Assembly (NCBI RefSeq): GCF_052324685.1
Contig: NC_135211.1
Span: 11,003,414-11,067,413, forward strand
Length of the DNA: 64,000 bases
Direction: 5' to 3'
Source: Brachyhypopomus gauderio
Lineage: Eukaryota; Chordata; Actinopteri; Gymnotiformes; Hypopomidae
Position 1 is the first letter of the stretch, and the number at the start of each line of letters is the position of its first letter. Position numbers and translations under genes: made by a program. Positions 35,365-47,045 of the stretch are shown in pieces. The notes under the pieces were generated by a model. The model saw only the letters and a list, made by a program, of their open reading frames with translations. It ran no database searches and was not told where the DNA came from.

Positions 35365-35865
35365 CCAGCACATACATCAGAACTGTTATCCTGAACAGCC
35401 ATTGTTTTCTTATCAAGCAGATGAAAGCTAATTAGCAAATCATTCCAAGATGAAATTAGAGTATCCAGGAACTTTTACCAGAGAAAGAATTATAATGAGA
35501 ATAAGATATTATGTTCCTGTAAATTCAGTTCTTATTACATTATTTGTATACTTTGAAGTCTGTACAATTGCTGTTCATGCCTTTCCTTAATGTGGTGTCT
35601 GGGACAGGCTGGGCGAGTCTGCAGGATCGTATGTCCAATGATGTCTGACTGCAAGAGACCAGCAAGAAGGTAAACAGAGTTTGTTTGAATTCCTATCCAT
35701 GATAGCCATCTTCTACAGATTCACTGCCAGATATCCCAGCTACAAAGAAAGAAATCTGATAATCAAATTGAAAGGTCATTCCTCACTTTCATTTTAGACC
35801 AATAAACCAAATATATATTTTTTATATAAACTGACAATGTATTTAAATTCATTTTGATTTATTTT
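35365..35865. other. Non-coding, nothing recognised
   Basis: AT-rich spacer between the MITE and the second (TC)n-tailed retroposon. Confidence 0.45.
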
Positions 35866-35869
35866 AATT

Positions 35870-36099
35870 TATATTTATGCAATATGCAATATATTCAAAA
35901 TGTAAAAAGAAAAAAAAAGAGTAGTTTTGGTAAAGTCAAATTATGCTGATACGATGGTTTTACTTGTTTTTAATGCCTTTATCTTCTCTTATGAATAGAA
36001 ATGCCCCAGATTACAACCATACACATCAGTATTGTAGCCAGCAGAGAGAATGTTTTCACATGAAGACTATTCATATGATGATACAGATGCGTGATTTTA

Positions 36100-36147
<48 letters not shown>

Positions 36148-36160
36148 TCTCTCTTTCTCT
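35870..36160 (+). mobile_element. (TC)n-tailed retroposon copy 2
   Basis: Plus-strand sequence CAATATATTCAAAATG ... TTATGAATAGAAATGCC ... GCCAGCAGAGAGAATGTTTT ... GATACAGATGCGTG, ending in (TC)n at 36104-36158. It matches the reverse complement of 33098-33318 over about 220 bp at high identity. Its own target duplication is not obvious because the left edge is AT-rich. Confidence 0.68.
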
Positions 36161-36179
36161 AATTCAGAAAACTATGCAT

Positions 36180-36960
36180 AAGCTTTACTCATTCAAATCC
36201 AAATGCATTTTCCATGGTACGTTTTACAACAAAAGTCACAAAAGTAATCCAAAAGCAACAGTTGTGAGGAGAAACTCCCTACAAGCGAGGTGAAGGGACC
36301 TTGAGAGAAGAACCAAGGCTCAGGAGGCCAACCCATTTTCTGGCTGACAGTGAACGGCACCTAATAATAAAGTCATAAAAATACAAAGATAGCTGGCCCT
36401 GCTTAAAGTACACTGGACATCAGAGACTCCAGCTGACCCAGATATAACGGCTTATCAAAAGAACCAGAGTGATGAACAAGCATGAGAGCTCAGTGAGACA
36501 TTTGGGGCCCCTGTACTCTGCAGAGAACTCTGCCAAGGAGCACATAACATAAATGAAAATAAATGAAACAATTTACATAACAAAAACACCCACCCCCAAA
36601 AAACCCACCACACTTACACCACTCCCCCCCCCCCCCCCCCCCCCCACTTTAGTCAGAGTTTTGTCTGTCTTCTTGACACCTATCCAGCATGAGGATACGT
36701 TTTTGATAGATACTACAAAGTTGCCCTGCACGCAGGCACCTGACTGACACACGTAGATGTAACTATAATGTTCAGGATTTGAGTTGAGACTTAGACAGAG
36801 TGTCTGAGGCCCAAACACTGTCAGGAAAGTTCAAAAAGGAAAACGTCTGAAAAATAACTAGCCCTTTTTTCATTTAGGTGCAATTTTTTTGCAAAGCTGC
36901 TTTGTAACAATGTCAGTTATGAAAAGTGACATTTAGCTAAAACTGAATTGAATTGATCTG
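36180..36960. repeat. Diverged dispersed repeat (copy 2) with homopolymer C tract
   Basis: CTCCCTACAAGCGAGGTGAA ... ACCTTGAGAGAAGAACCAAG parallels the repeat at 1510-1718. The terminal part GCAAAGCTGCTTTGTAACAA ... AACTGAATTGAATTGA (about 36892-36957) is another end typical of fish non-coding repeats. A run of 22 C lies at 36624-36645. Confidence 0.5.
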
Positions 36961-39900
36961 AGCGGAATTTATTTGTGTAAACATGAGATTGGAATTTAGT
37001 GCATGCTATATTTTGTGCTGTCTCTTGTCAGTGTTCAGACTGTAATTACTGTTTTGCATATTAATGATTATTTAAATATTGCTTAATTCATTTCAGTACA
37101 TATTTTTCTCAACGCTGTCATGAACTGAATTAGCTCAAAAAGAAGAGACCTGGATCTCTGTTCACAATCCTCTCTATCCCACACTACCGAACAAGCAACC
37201 GTTTCTAAAGTTCCTCTTTTAAAGGTCATACTGCAATCTGCACTCCATCACACAATAACAACATGTTAGCACAAAGCCTAATCAAAACCACATCTTATGA
37301 GGATTATAAAAGCATGCAGGAATGCTGCTAAAATCCCCCATCCAACATTCTCACCAGGTATGAAACCACAAAATAATGTCTAGAGCTTCTTTACACTGAT
37401 ATTTCATATTTATTTTATGCCATTTTTACTGTATTTTATTCATTTATTTGATGTTTACTATGCTTTTATTTTCCCCTCATAAACAGCCAGAATTTGAATA
37501 ATTTCATAAAAGTTTTACTAAGCTTTACAGCTAGGGACATCGTGCTTTTCCACCTCTATGTACATGTAATCCAAGCGTATTTATACCATCCTTGGACTTG
37601 GTTGAAGCAATGACTGAATGCTGTAGAGATTCTTTCTGTTTGTGCTGTTTTGACTAACAACTCCTACTCATCCAGAAAAAAATGGCTCTAGGTTTACAGG
37701 TCACAAACCACCATTTTTATGATTGTACCCTGTAGACCATTTTTAGACAGATAGAGAAGCAATATCTCAGCCACTCCACAGATTCTGACTTGGTCCACTC
37801 TCAAAGCCCTTTTTGACATTTACACTGAGAAATACAAGGGGGGGGGGGGGGGGGGGGGGGGGCTCTCAACCTCTTCCTCCTCAGAGCAAGATATGAGTCA
37901 CATGTTTTGTCTTATGATGGTACCTGATTGCACCGGGACCTCTCACATCCACTTTGTCTGCCCACCACAGAATTATTACTTCTTCTTCACTCTCCTTCAC
38001 TCTACACATTACCAAGCCATTTGCAGGCGCACACAACCCCCCGGGAGTGAACCACACTATCAGCAGGGACTCTCTACTGCAAAAATTATTATTGTTTATG
38101 TAAACTTAATCTCTGTCTGGAAAATTGGACCAAAATGTTAGATCTTATGGGAAATGAAAGTAGAAACAATGAATGGTTAATAAAGCCGTTAGCTCTTGAG
38201 ATTTTCCCATACTGTTTGTCATCTACTTCTGATTCCTGAAGCTGATAGTGCCTATGATAACTCTGTCTTTAAAAATCTCCAACAGCTACATTAAATTTTT
38301 TATTGCAACATCAAAGGAAGGGACACTGAAAAGTGTCATCTAATTAGCTAATTTGCACAAACCTCTGTGCATTCTCAGATGTTATGTAAAGTATGTTATG
38401 TTATAAAATAGTCATGTAGGCCCAGTGAGGAGCATTTTAAAGGTAAAATTAATCATTCTTTGCATTGGCATTTGAGTTTGTTGATTTGAAAATACATTCC
38501 CTGTGTGAGAAAAAAAAACATGAAAACATTCCACCCATTTCAATTTCCCCATTATTCTCATAGTCAATCGAGTTATACTCATACATTGCACAGATAACAC
38601 TGCTGGTGCATTTTTAACGAGGGCGAAATTAGAAAGCAGTGAATGAGCAGTGAATGAAAAACTGACACATTTCTTCCCAACACATGGTTAGATGAAACAG
38701 AATACAGTGAGTTGCTATGTGACCACACAGCTCCAGCAGGAGCCAGTATGACTAGCAGGGCTAAGACCACATATTTTGATGAATCAGAAATGAGGACGTG
38801 GAGATGGAGCGCTGCTTATTACCGCAAACCACCAAGATTTAAGTGATACACAACCCTGGACACAGAAAAAGAGGACTGTGATTGAATCAGAGACTAAACT
38901 GAATTGATTCACAATCCTGACCCTGGACCCAACTCAATGAGCCCTGGTTGCTCTCGTCTGATATTCACCCGAGTCTACTTTGTGGCGTCCCTTCAAGTCA
39001 TTTGTGAGTGTCAACAAGAAAAAGAAAACACTTCACTGACAAGAATCCTGGATGCATCACACATTCCACTTTGCATTATCACAGTCATGTTAATGAGGCT
39101 GCGTTAATGGAATATGTTGTCTGCACAGTGTGTTCTTATGAGTAGGACCTACATGACACGTAGAGAAGACAATTAAAGCACTTTTGTAAGTCGCTGTGGA
39201 CCTGAGTTTTTCCTAAAAGCCATAAATGTAAATGTATTCAGAGCACAGCAGAAACCAAACACCGTTTTTCCATGAAGAAAATATTACTGATAACACGAAC
39301 AGGCTTGGCTTACTGATTGGGGATTTTTCACTTTGCTGCTTCTTTGGCTTCTGACATCAAATAAGACCAAGGACAAAAAAAGGTAAGAAGCACACCTGCT
39401 GTGTCCATATAACGATCATCATATCAAGGGTCCCATCCACACAGCTATGCCATTGAATCCTCTTGGCAGCCAATCCCAGCTCAGCAGCAGGGAACCCATT
39501 CGTACTCACCCACAACGGTAAATGTGACACGCGCCAGGTTGCCCATCTGTGACTCAGTGTTTGAAAACAGAGTGGCACAAATAGTGAAGAATCATCGTGA
39601 CAGGACCCAAATACTTCAGGGAAAAACGAAAACGCTGGGTGACAACAGATTTATTTCAGTCTTCCTGATTGCTAGAGTGATAGCAGAAATGGAGGATGCT
39701 TGATGGCCTTTTTTCATATCCAGGTGGATGGAACTGTTGTAAAACAAATGAGGGAAGTGTCTGTGAGACAAATGTGAGAAATGAAAGAGAAATTATTGGC
39801 ATTTTCATGCCCTTCCCCCAGCACGCATTTACACCAGCTGGAAATCCATGTCCAGGGATTTGCAAAGCTTTTGTCTCCATTATCCCTCTTCCCAGCTCTT

Positions 39901-41300
39901 CCACTTTGTGTTTTCCTTCCATCTGAAGATCAGCTCCCTTGTTTCCCTCCCAAATGAGTTTGCCAACCTCTCTGATCACATTTCCACTCTTGTCAGTGGA
40001 ATATGTAATTCGTCTGGAAGTCGACCGAGTCTCAACCTTCTTCCTTTATCACAGATGCGGGTCCTTGTAAATGAGTTTGAGGTGTCCCTGTGAAAATACT
40101 CTGCCCATGTTTAATTACAATTACAATTACAACTGGCATTAGGGCTAGAAAGCAACAGAAGTCATCCATGTTACTTTGGGCCCAGGGAAATGCATTTAGG
40201 CCACACCTCCTAGTGTTAAATTAAATATATGATACTTATATGATGCTCACAACTCTCAATGCAGATAACAAATGAGAGGAATAAGGAGACAGATCTCAGA
40301 TCTAAGATGGCACACACTCTCAGAGCTCCGTTGCGGAGCCTGCAAATTAGCTTCCTCATTTATGCATATACTTATATCTAAACAGCCTCATCTCATGAAA
40401 ATATAACAGTAAAGGTTCACTAAGTAGCCTCAACAGTGAACTCTGTTTTGTCTATTATGCTAGAACCCAAATGTGTGCAATTTCAGGACATTTTAGAATG
40501 AAATAGGCATGTCTCCTTACATAAACAATTTAGGAATAAGTAGGCCTACGAGAGAGTCAGGAAGAGAGAGCAGAACGAACCCTCTAACCCCGAGTGCAGA
40601 CAGTTATAGAGCCATGAGTACCCTCTGCTTTCGCTGTCCTCTGGGAAAAAAAGGCATGAAGTCAATCCCTTAGTATCTGACATTCAAAATGAAAACACTG
40701 TCCACTCAATATGAAAAAAAGCGAAAAGCGCTATACAAATATATTTGATTTGATTTGAAACTGAAAATGTTTTCAGTTGGCAGGCATGTGTATTTTTAAG
40801 GGCAATTTGGTAATGATTTGAAGTTGTGAGGTGACTAGTATGATTGTGACTTCACATTTTCTCTTTGAAGGGTCTAATAATAGAGACTGGGTTGTTATTG
40901 ATTCTCTTCTTGATTTAAAGCATAATTGATGTTGCATGAGGTGAAGTACAAGTCATAGGAATTTTGGTCAGACATGTAGCTGGCGTTACTCATGATGTGG
41001 ACCCAACCCTGCACATTCTCTTCCAATGAAAGCATTGAATCACCTGTACAAATATCCTTTATTACTGTCTCAGAGCAAGGTCTTCTTCAAAAAAGATCTT
41101 GTGTTCTTTTTTTACCCAAACAATCATTAAACATATTTTGTCTACAGTGTAGATATTTCGGTGGCATTTAAAGAAATAATGCGATTTTGAGCATATCAAG
41201 ATTATTTGATGACAATTCCCAAATTATGGAGATAACACATTGCCAAACAGAAATATGAGAAGCGGCATCTTCAAGTAATCTGTGAATCACAGTATTCACA
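36961..41300. other. Mostly unique non-coding DNA upstream of adora1
   Basis: No gene is supported over 4.3 kb. Landmarks: a run of 25 G (37838-37862), an eroded SINE/LINE tail at about 39180-39235 (TTGTAAGTCGCTGTGGA ... ATAAATGTAAATG), and a repeat end at 40722-40760 (AAGCGCTATACAAAT, TTGATTTGATTTG). Minus frame 39979-39656 and its neighbours show no domain. Confidence 0.5.
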
Positions 41301-41379
41301 CGGGGCACATTCGGCATATGTACATGCATAAGATAAAATAGTTTTCCGCAGAAAACTGACTGTCCCAGGCGTCTAACGT

Positions 41380-41947
41380 TTCAGGCTATGTGCATCTGGA
41401 AACGACCGGATACGCGTGAGAGAACACACAATCCGCACAACGAAAGGAAGCGATGCGTTGGAGCGTACCTGAGTATACCGACGGTGAAGGAGTCCGGTTT
41501 GGTCGAGTGGTTTCACCTTATTCTGGAATGAAGCCCACACATATTCAGATGCACCCGGCGTCATTGAAGGACGTTAAGCGCATCGGGAAATTAAGAACTG
41601 GTTTTTCCTCGGGTAGGCAGGCGGGCATAGTCTGGTCTGTATTGTAGACTGCTGATACTTTCGATCGCGGTTTGTAGTAGTACAAACAAGTGTGTCTCGT
41701 GCTGAGCCGTTAGTTACCGGTGGGACGGGACTGCTGTTTCTGACGTGACTACGCAGATGTATTTCGGGGCGCAGAAGGAGCATGTTTCCAAAGTGTACAC
41801 GGTGGGCTCAGAGTGCTGGTCATTCTGTTTGTCTTCATCCCACTATGATGAAGCACGTTTATTTCATGGTTGTGGGAAGTAAACGAATACGTTCTGACAA
41901 CGTTTTTGTTTTTAACTGAAGAAATTTAAAGGTTATTTATTCCACAG
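41380..41947 (+). promoter_or_regulatory. adora1: Likely 5' region of adora1 with 5'-UTR splice acceptor
   Basis: The DNA at about 41390-41790 is richer in CpG than its surroundings, suggesting a promoter or first non-coding exon. A pyrimidine-rich stretch ending TTATTTATTCCACAG (AG at 41946-41947) sits 21 bp before the start codon, as expected for a 5'-UTR intron acceptor; adenosine A1 receptor genes usually have non-coding 5' exons. The matching donor is not certain. Confidence 0.45.
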
Positions 41948-41968
41948 TCGCCTTCGTCGACACCAAGG

Positions 41969-42300
41969 ATGACTAACGAACCACCTGCTCTTTACTTGGG
42001 AATGGAAGTGCTCATTGCCCTCTCTTCTGTCATTGGTAATGTGATGGTGGTCTGGGCAGTAAAAATCAATCGTTCGTTACAGGACACTACCTTTTATTTC
42101 ATCGTCAGCTTGGCTTTTGCGGACATCGCGGTTGGAGCTCTCGTGATCCCTCTGGCGATAACGATCAGCATCGGGTTGAAGACATATTTTTACAGCTGTT
42201 TACTGGTCGCTTGTACTGTGCTGGTCCTGACGCAAAGTTCTATCCTCGCCCTCCTTGCTATTGCCATTGACCGCTATCTGAGGGTCAAGATACCTTTAAG
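41969..42300 (+). CDS. adora1: Adenosine A1 receptor, coding exon 1 (residues 1-110 and part of 111)
   Basis: This exon encodes the N-terminus to the second intracellular loop of a Gi/o-coupled purinergic receptor that lowers cAMP in response to extracellular adenosine. It begins with a short extracellular tail (no signal peptide), then TM1 (GNVMVVW, N24 = 1.50), TM2 ([16 protein letters not shown]52 = 2.50) and TM3, with C77 for the extracellular disulfide and a DRY motif at 101-103 followed by LRVKIPL. The start is the ATG in CAAGGATGA, giving the usual 326-residue A1 length. The exon ends TTTAAG|GTAAGG in phase 2, the junction conserved in adenosine receptors. The split codon becomes AGC (Ser) when joined to exon 2, where Arg is the family norm. 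Which teleost paralogue (1a or 1b) this is cannot be decided here. Confidence 0.95.
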
Positions 42301-45300
42301 GTAAGGTCGAGCAAAACAGTGCAAACATCGCGTCTAGCTGTGCAAAACATCGTTTTATATGTCCTGTTTGTTTTTTGTTTCCCCCCCCCCCCCATCTCTT
42401 CAAATGCTAGGTCATTTTGAGGTGCGTTATGTTCTTTACTGGGGAACCAGCAACATGCCGGTCCTCACGTGCCCATATAACATTTAAACAAGGCGTATTC
42501 TCTTCTATCCCAAGTTTGGTAAGGGTACGGATATAAAACTGCACGGTTTTCCTGGGATGAGAGGCACTGGAACAAAATGGATTTGCCGATGGGAAAACTC
42601 AGTTTGACAGTATATTAACATCAAAGTCTATGCCTATTTTTTGTCTGGGGAAACATGTCGTTTGATGGTTGGCTTTCTCATACTGAAAATGGACTCAAAA
42701 CTATAGTTAGATTACAACATTAGATATTAAATAACTGAAAACTGGATTGCAAAAATAATATCCAGTGAGTATTCAGCATAATTTATGGTACTTATTAAAT
42801 CCATGATTCAATATAATTTTGATGCTGTAACTTTTACGTATTTAGTTATCTATTTAGGTTGCTTATTTTGTTTGTTTATTTATTTATTTGTTGTTCTGGT
42901 AGTTGTCTTATAAATGGAATCACTCTGCCTGGATTGTAAATATGGCCACTACTCGCTATTCTCTATAGCCTACAGTTTTTGGAGTAAATGAAGGCATTGT
43001 CAAACTTCATCTACTCCATCCATCAAACTGTCCGGGAAGAAGGGGGGGGGGGGTGTAGTGAAACCCTGCTCTTGTATTCTCAAAACCTGTGTAACCCACA
43101 GGGATCTTGAGGGTTCATTTTTATTTCCCTGGCGACAGTGTGTGATACAGCACCTCAGCTACCAGTTATCAGTCTCTGCCCCAAACAGACTGCTGAGGAC
43201 AGCTGGTCTCTGTAAGATTGCCAAGGCCTGTCACAGCTGTAGAATTCCACACCGGTTTGTGAGCGTTCAATCTAACTCCTTTCACGTCACCCAGGGCAGC
43301 CCAATTTATGACATAAGAGTCTTTATCATCTATGAAGGTTACAGAAAGCAAAAAAGAGGCTTAAATGTAGACTTTGTTTACTTGGACAAGCTAAAAGGCA
43401 AAGGGTGATGACATCAGAGTGCATAAATGGAAGATGATGAGAGGGTTGAGATATAGTAATGGCCACAAAGTGCAGCTCTGGCACTCAGATTGGTTCACAT
43501 AATGTGTGAATAAGTCACATTTTCTTGATTATTTCCAGTTGTGAATAAATTATTGGTAATAATCTGAGTCAGTGTTAATACTTCATATAACACATAGCTT
43601 GCCTGTGAATCCATTACATTGACTAGTTCTACAGAAACTGGAATTATCTCTGATTATTGATCATTAAAACGGTTCCTATAATCCATGGATTTTTCCAGTT
43701 AACTAGTTAGTTACTCCTTTCCCGGTGTAATTTAACACAAGGCTGTGAACAGAAGTCCAACATGTTCAGCAGAAACAACATGATAAATGACTGTGACTAA
43801 TGAGGACTTGGTTTAAAAACCTCAACTCATTTCTTAATCATGTGATAGATTGATCCTGATTTTGAAAAAGTAATGAGAAGAAGATGAGACACAGTAGCAG
43901 TATGTCATAGTCCCTGTGTCATATATCTGCATTCAGCGGTTTGGCTCGTCACTGCAATGGTGATAACAGACACTCTCGCACTTCAGCCATTACGATGAAA
44001 GGGATCTGGCTTAAAAGCATGTTAAAGGATTGTCAGCTAAAGAGAGGAAGTTTGGATAATTAAAAGTGGAAACTTTGCATATATTTCAAAAGCGTCATGT
44101 GTGTGTGTAGTTTTATTTATCTACACATTGTGCATACTAATTCCACTATTTAATGGTCATATTTACACTACTTTAATGCATTAGGAAAAGGGTAGTGTAA
44201 TGAATACAGATGTTGACGTTAACTATGCCAGTTAGCCAGTTTATACAATTCATAGTCTGGAAGATCCTGGTTGTATACATAGGATTCACTGGGTCGCCTT
44301 TGGTATGTCTGCGTGCCACACATTTGTAAAGTGTAAAAAAAAAAAATACAGAAAACACTATGACAGTAGCAAGTCAAGTAGATGAAATGTTTTCTTTAGA
44401 AGGATTTTACTTAAATTTGTTTTGGACCATGTATCAAAACCCTTGTTTTAGTGCAGATATAACAGCTCTTCATCAGTATATATGTGCAAGGCTAAATTTT
44501 ACAACATGGCTATTTTGAGCTTAACCTGATTTTACACTATCTAGGTGTTATATTGATAGGAGATTACAAAGCTCACATTTCATTCTAAATAATTCACTGT
44601 TCATACTATTCATAAAATACAATTATTTACCATAAACAGAGAACCATATTGTGGAGGACTGTTTTTAATAAAATTAAACTAAACTTAAAAAACTGAAATG
44701 TTTTAAGTTGGTGATTGTTTTTCCAAATATTTTTTGAAAAAAAGATTTTCCCTTTTCAGTGACAGATATATGGTAGGATTCAGTTGAAGGATTTTTTGTT
44801 TGATCTATTTATCTATATAATTAAAGACAAAGATGTACACTTAACATTAGCTGCCCTTGTTGAAACATGTTGTTAATCAAATTAGTAGCACTCAGTGCAG
44901 CTAGGTGCATTCAACCAGCAGCAATTTAATGGCTGACAGAGCATTACGCACGAGTGTTGACATTTGTTTTGTCTGAAAGTAACTGTCAGAGTCTATACAG
45001 AGGTGAACTAGAACAAGCGGGACTGAATACAGTCATGGAGCACATATAGCAGACTGCTCTCCTGGGGGAAACACTGTTTATGACCTACACACTGGAATTC
45101 ATTTATTAAGCTCTAGATGAGAGTTTTGACCTGGTTACTGTTCTCTGCTTGTGCCAGTTAAGAAACTTCCTTCTAGAAGTCCCAGTATTGTGCCTGAAAC
45201 ATGTTAAGCTGCTTGTGGATTCACTGTTATGACGACTGTGGTAGGGATCAAACTGTCCTGATATGTAGCATGTGTGTTGTTCTGCAAGGGCCACAGAAGC

Positions 45301-45363
45301 GATGTATCTTATGGGATGCTGTTCTTTTCCACCTTCTGTCTTTCCTCAACTCCCCCCGTGCAG
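42301..45363 (+). other. adora1: adora1 intron (3063 bp)
   Basis: GT donor (GTAAGG) and a pyrimidine-rich CCCCCCGTGCAG acceptor bound the intron. It contains a run of 13 C (42381-42393), a G run near 43041-43053 and otherwise unique AT-rich DNA. No additional exon or RNA gene is evident; the 116-codon frame at 43058-43408 lacks motifs. Confidence 0.85.
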
Positions 45364-46012
45364 CTACAAGCGAGTGGTGACACCCAAGCGAGCGGGCAGC
45401 GCCGTGGTCTTCTGCTGGAGCGTGGCCTTCATCGTGGGCCTGACCCCCATGCTGGGCTGGAACAACATGGACAACCTAAAGGAGCCCAACGGCAGCGGCA
45501 TCATCACGTGCAAGTTCGAGACCGTGGTCAGCATGGAGTACATGGTCTACTTCAACTTCTTCGGCTGGGTGCTGCCGCCGCTCATCTTCATGCTGCTCAT
45601 ATATGCCGAGATCTTCTACATGATCCACAAGCAGCTCAACAAGAAAGTCTCGACCAGCCATACCGACCCTAGGCGTTACTACGGCAAAGAGCTAAAGCTG
45701 GCCAAGTCCCTCGCCTTCGTCCTCTTCCTGTTTGCCGTGGGCTGGCTGCCCTTGCACATCCTCAACTGCATCACCCTCTTCTGCCCAGAGGCCCAGAACA
45801 TGAACCTCATCTACGTCGCCATCCTGCTCAGCCACGGCAACTCTGCAGTCAACCCCGTTGTGTACGCCCTCCGCATCAAGAAGTTCCGCAGTGCCTTCCT
45901 CAAGATCTGGGAGCAGTACGTGTGCTGCAGGGGACGCTGCGTCCAGGCACACGCAGACGCCCAGCGCAGGGAGAGCAGGGAGAGGAGGCTGAGGCGCAAC
46001 ATCGACCTCTGA
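45364..46012 (+). CDS. adora1: Adenosine A1 receptor, coding exon 2 (residues 111-326)
   Basis: This exon encodes TM4 to the C-terminus. ECL2 has an N-glycosylation site NGS (N153) and C160 partnering C77, followed by the FE pair (F162, E163) that contacts adenosine in this family. TM5 includes [12 protein letters not shown], and ICL3 has KQLNKKVS and YYGKELK. TM6 carries W238 (toggle), H242 and N245 (6.55, adenine contact) in [11 protein letters not shown]7 has S267-H268 and the NPVVY motif (274-278). S267 replaces the Thr usual in A1 at 7.42, as in A2A receptors. The tail has CC (298-299) and C303, possible palmitoylation sites, then an Arg-rich end. With exon 1 the protein is exactly 326 residues, the usual A1 length. 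The exon is far richer in G+C (third positions mostly G or C) than exon 1. Confidence 0.96.
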
Positions 46013-47045
46013 CCCCGCACTGCTTCCCGGAGCCGTCGGGGCTGCTGTGTTTCTGCACTCTGTGCATGGAAATGAAGTGATTGCGAGCTGCTGTCAGTTT
46101 GTTCTGCATCTGGGCCTATGAACCCATGATAACCTCTGACCCTGCTGCATCTTTATGAGGATGTTATGGCCAAACATCAGTTGAAAAATATTCATGTACA
46201 CTGTCAGCGGTAGGAAGAACCGTCTGCAAGAGCCTATTAAAAATATGAAAACTCACTGTTATAGAGGAATATGGGTCATGGGTCACACGTGTGTGAACAC
46301 TGATCGTCTGGGATCCTATCTGCTGATGAGACAGCCTAACTGTGAAAGGCTAAAAGCAACGTCAAGGCGTCCGAGCTGCTTTGGAGGAATGCTGACAAGC
46401 CAGTGGCCCCGTATGTAATAATAATTCTTCTAAGCCAGTGGCACTGCACCACTGTGAGGCCTAAAAATGTGAACATTTCTGATACTTAACTAGATCTCCT
46501 TGGGAAAGGACTGAGAACATATGATGTGAATTGATGAAAGGGCATTTGATATATTCATCCGCATTGACAGGCAATACACTTCATTGGTCAGCTGCAATTA
46601 ATTCTACTGCAGATGTCAATTATCTTACAGGTTTCTTTGCCTTAAAACACAACTTTGATCTGCTTGGTTCATTCTTTTGCTACTAAAAAGACGACTACAA
46701 TATCACTTTTTAAGTGTTATTTTATACCGTTTATGATTTCTTACAGAGAAGATTCTCATGTCATTAGTTTAACAGCGGTGCCTGATATAACCACTCAAAG
46801 ATCGATTTGAACAACTTGGCGAGTGTGATGTTTTTGTCGATGTTCATTTGTGTCAATCTTCCTTTTGTGAGCCATCAGAAACACAACATTATAATAACTT
46901 GAGCTCTTTTCTTCCCACGGTACTGTTAAATTCACAGTGTGCTGAAACACCATTTGACACCTGTACGTGGAGCAGGCCAACTCAAAATAAGTGTGCAACA
47001 ACGGACAATCCTGAACCACAAATAAATCTAACCTGAGTGATACCA
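46013..47045 (+). other. adora1: Probable adora1 3' UTR
   Basis: The DNA after the TGA at 46010-46012 has no coding frame. The first good AATAAA signal is at 47021-47026 (CCACAAATAAATC), suggesting a UTR of about 1.0 kb. Alternative longer UTRs are possible (AATAAA near 47581). Confidence 0.4.

Noticed and set aside
45692..45952. Minus-strand and alternative-frame ORFs over adora1 exon 2
   Set aside because: They are shadows of the G+C-rich receptor exon, which has clear GPCR motifs in the other frame.
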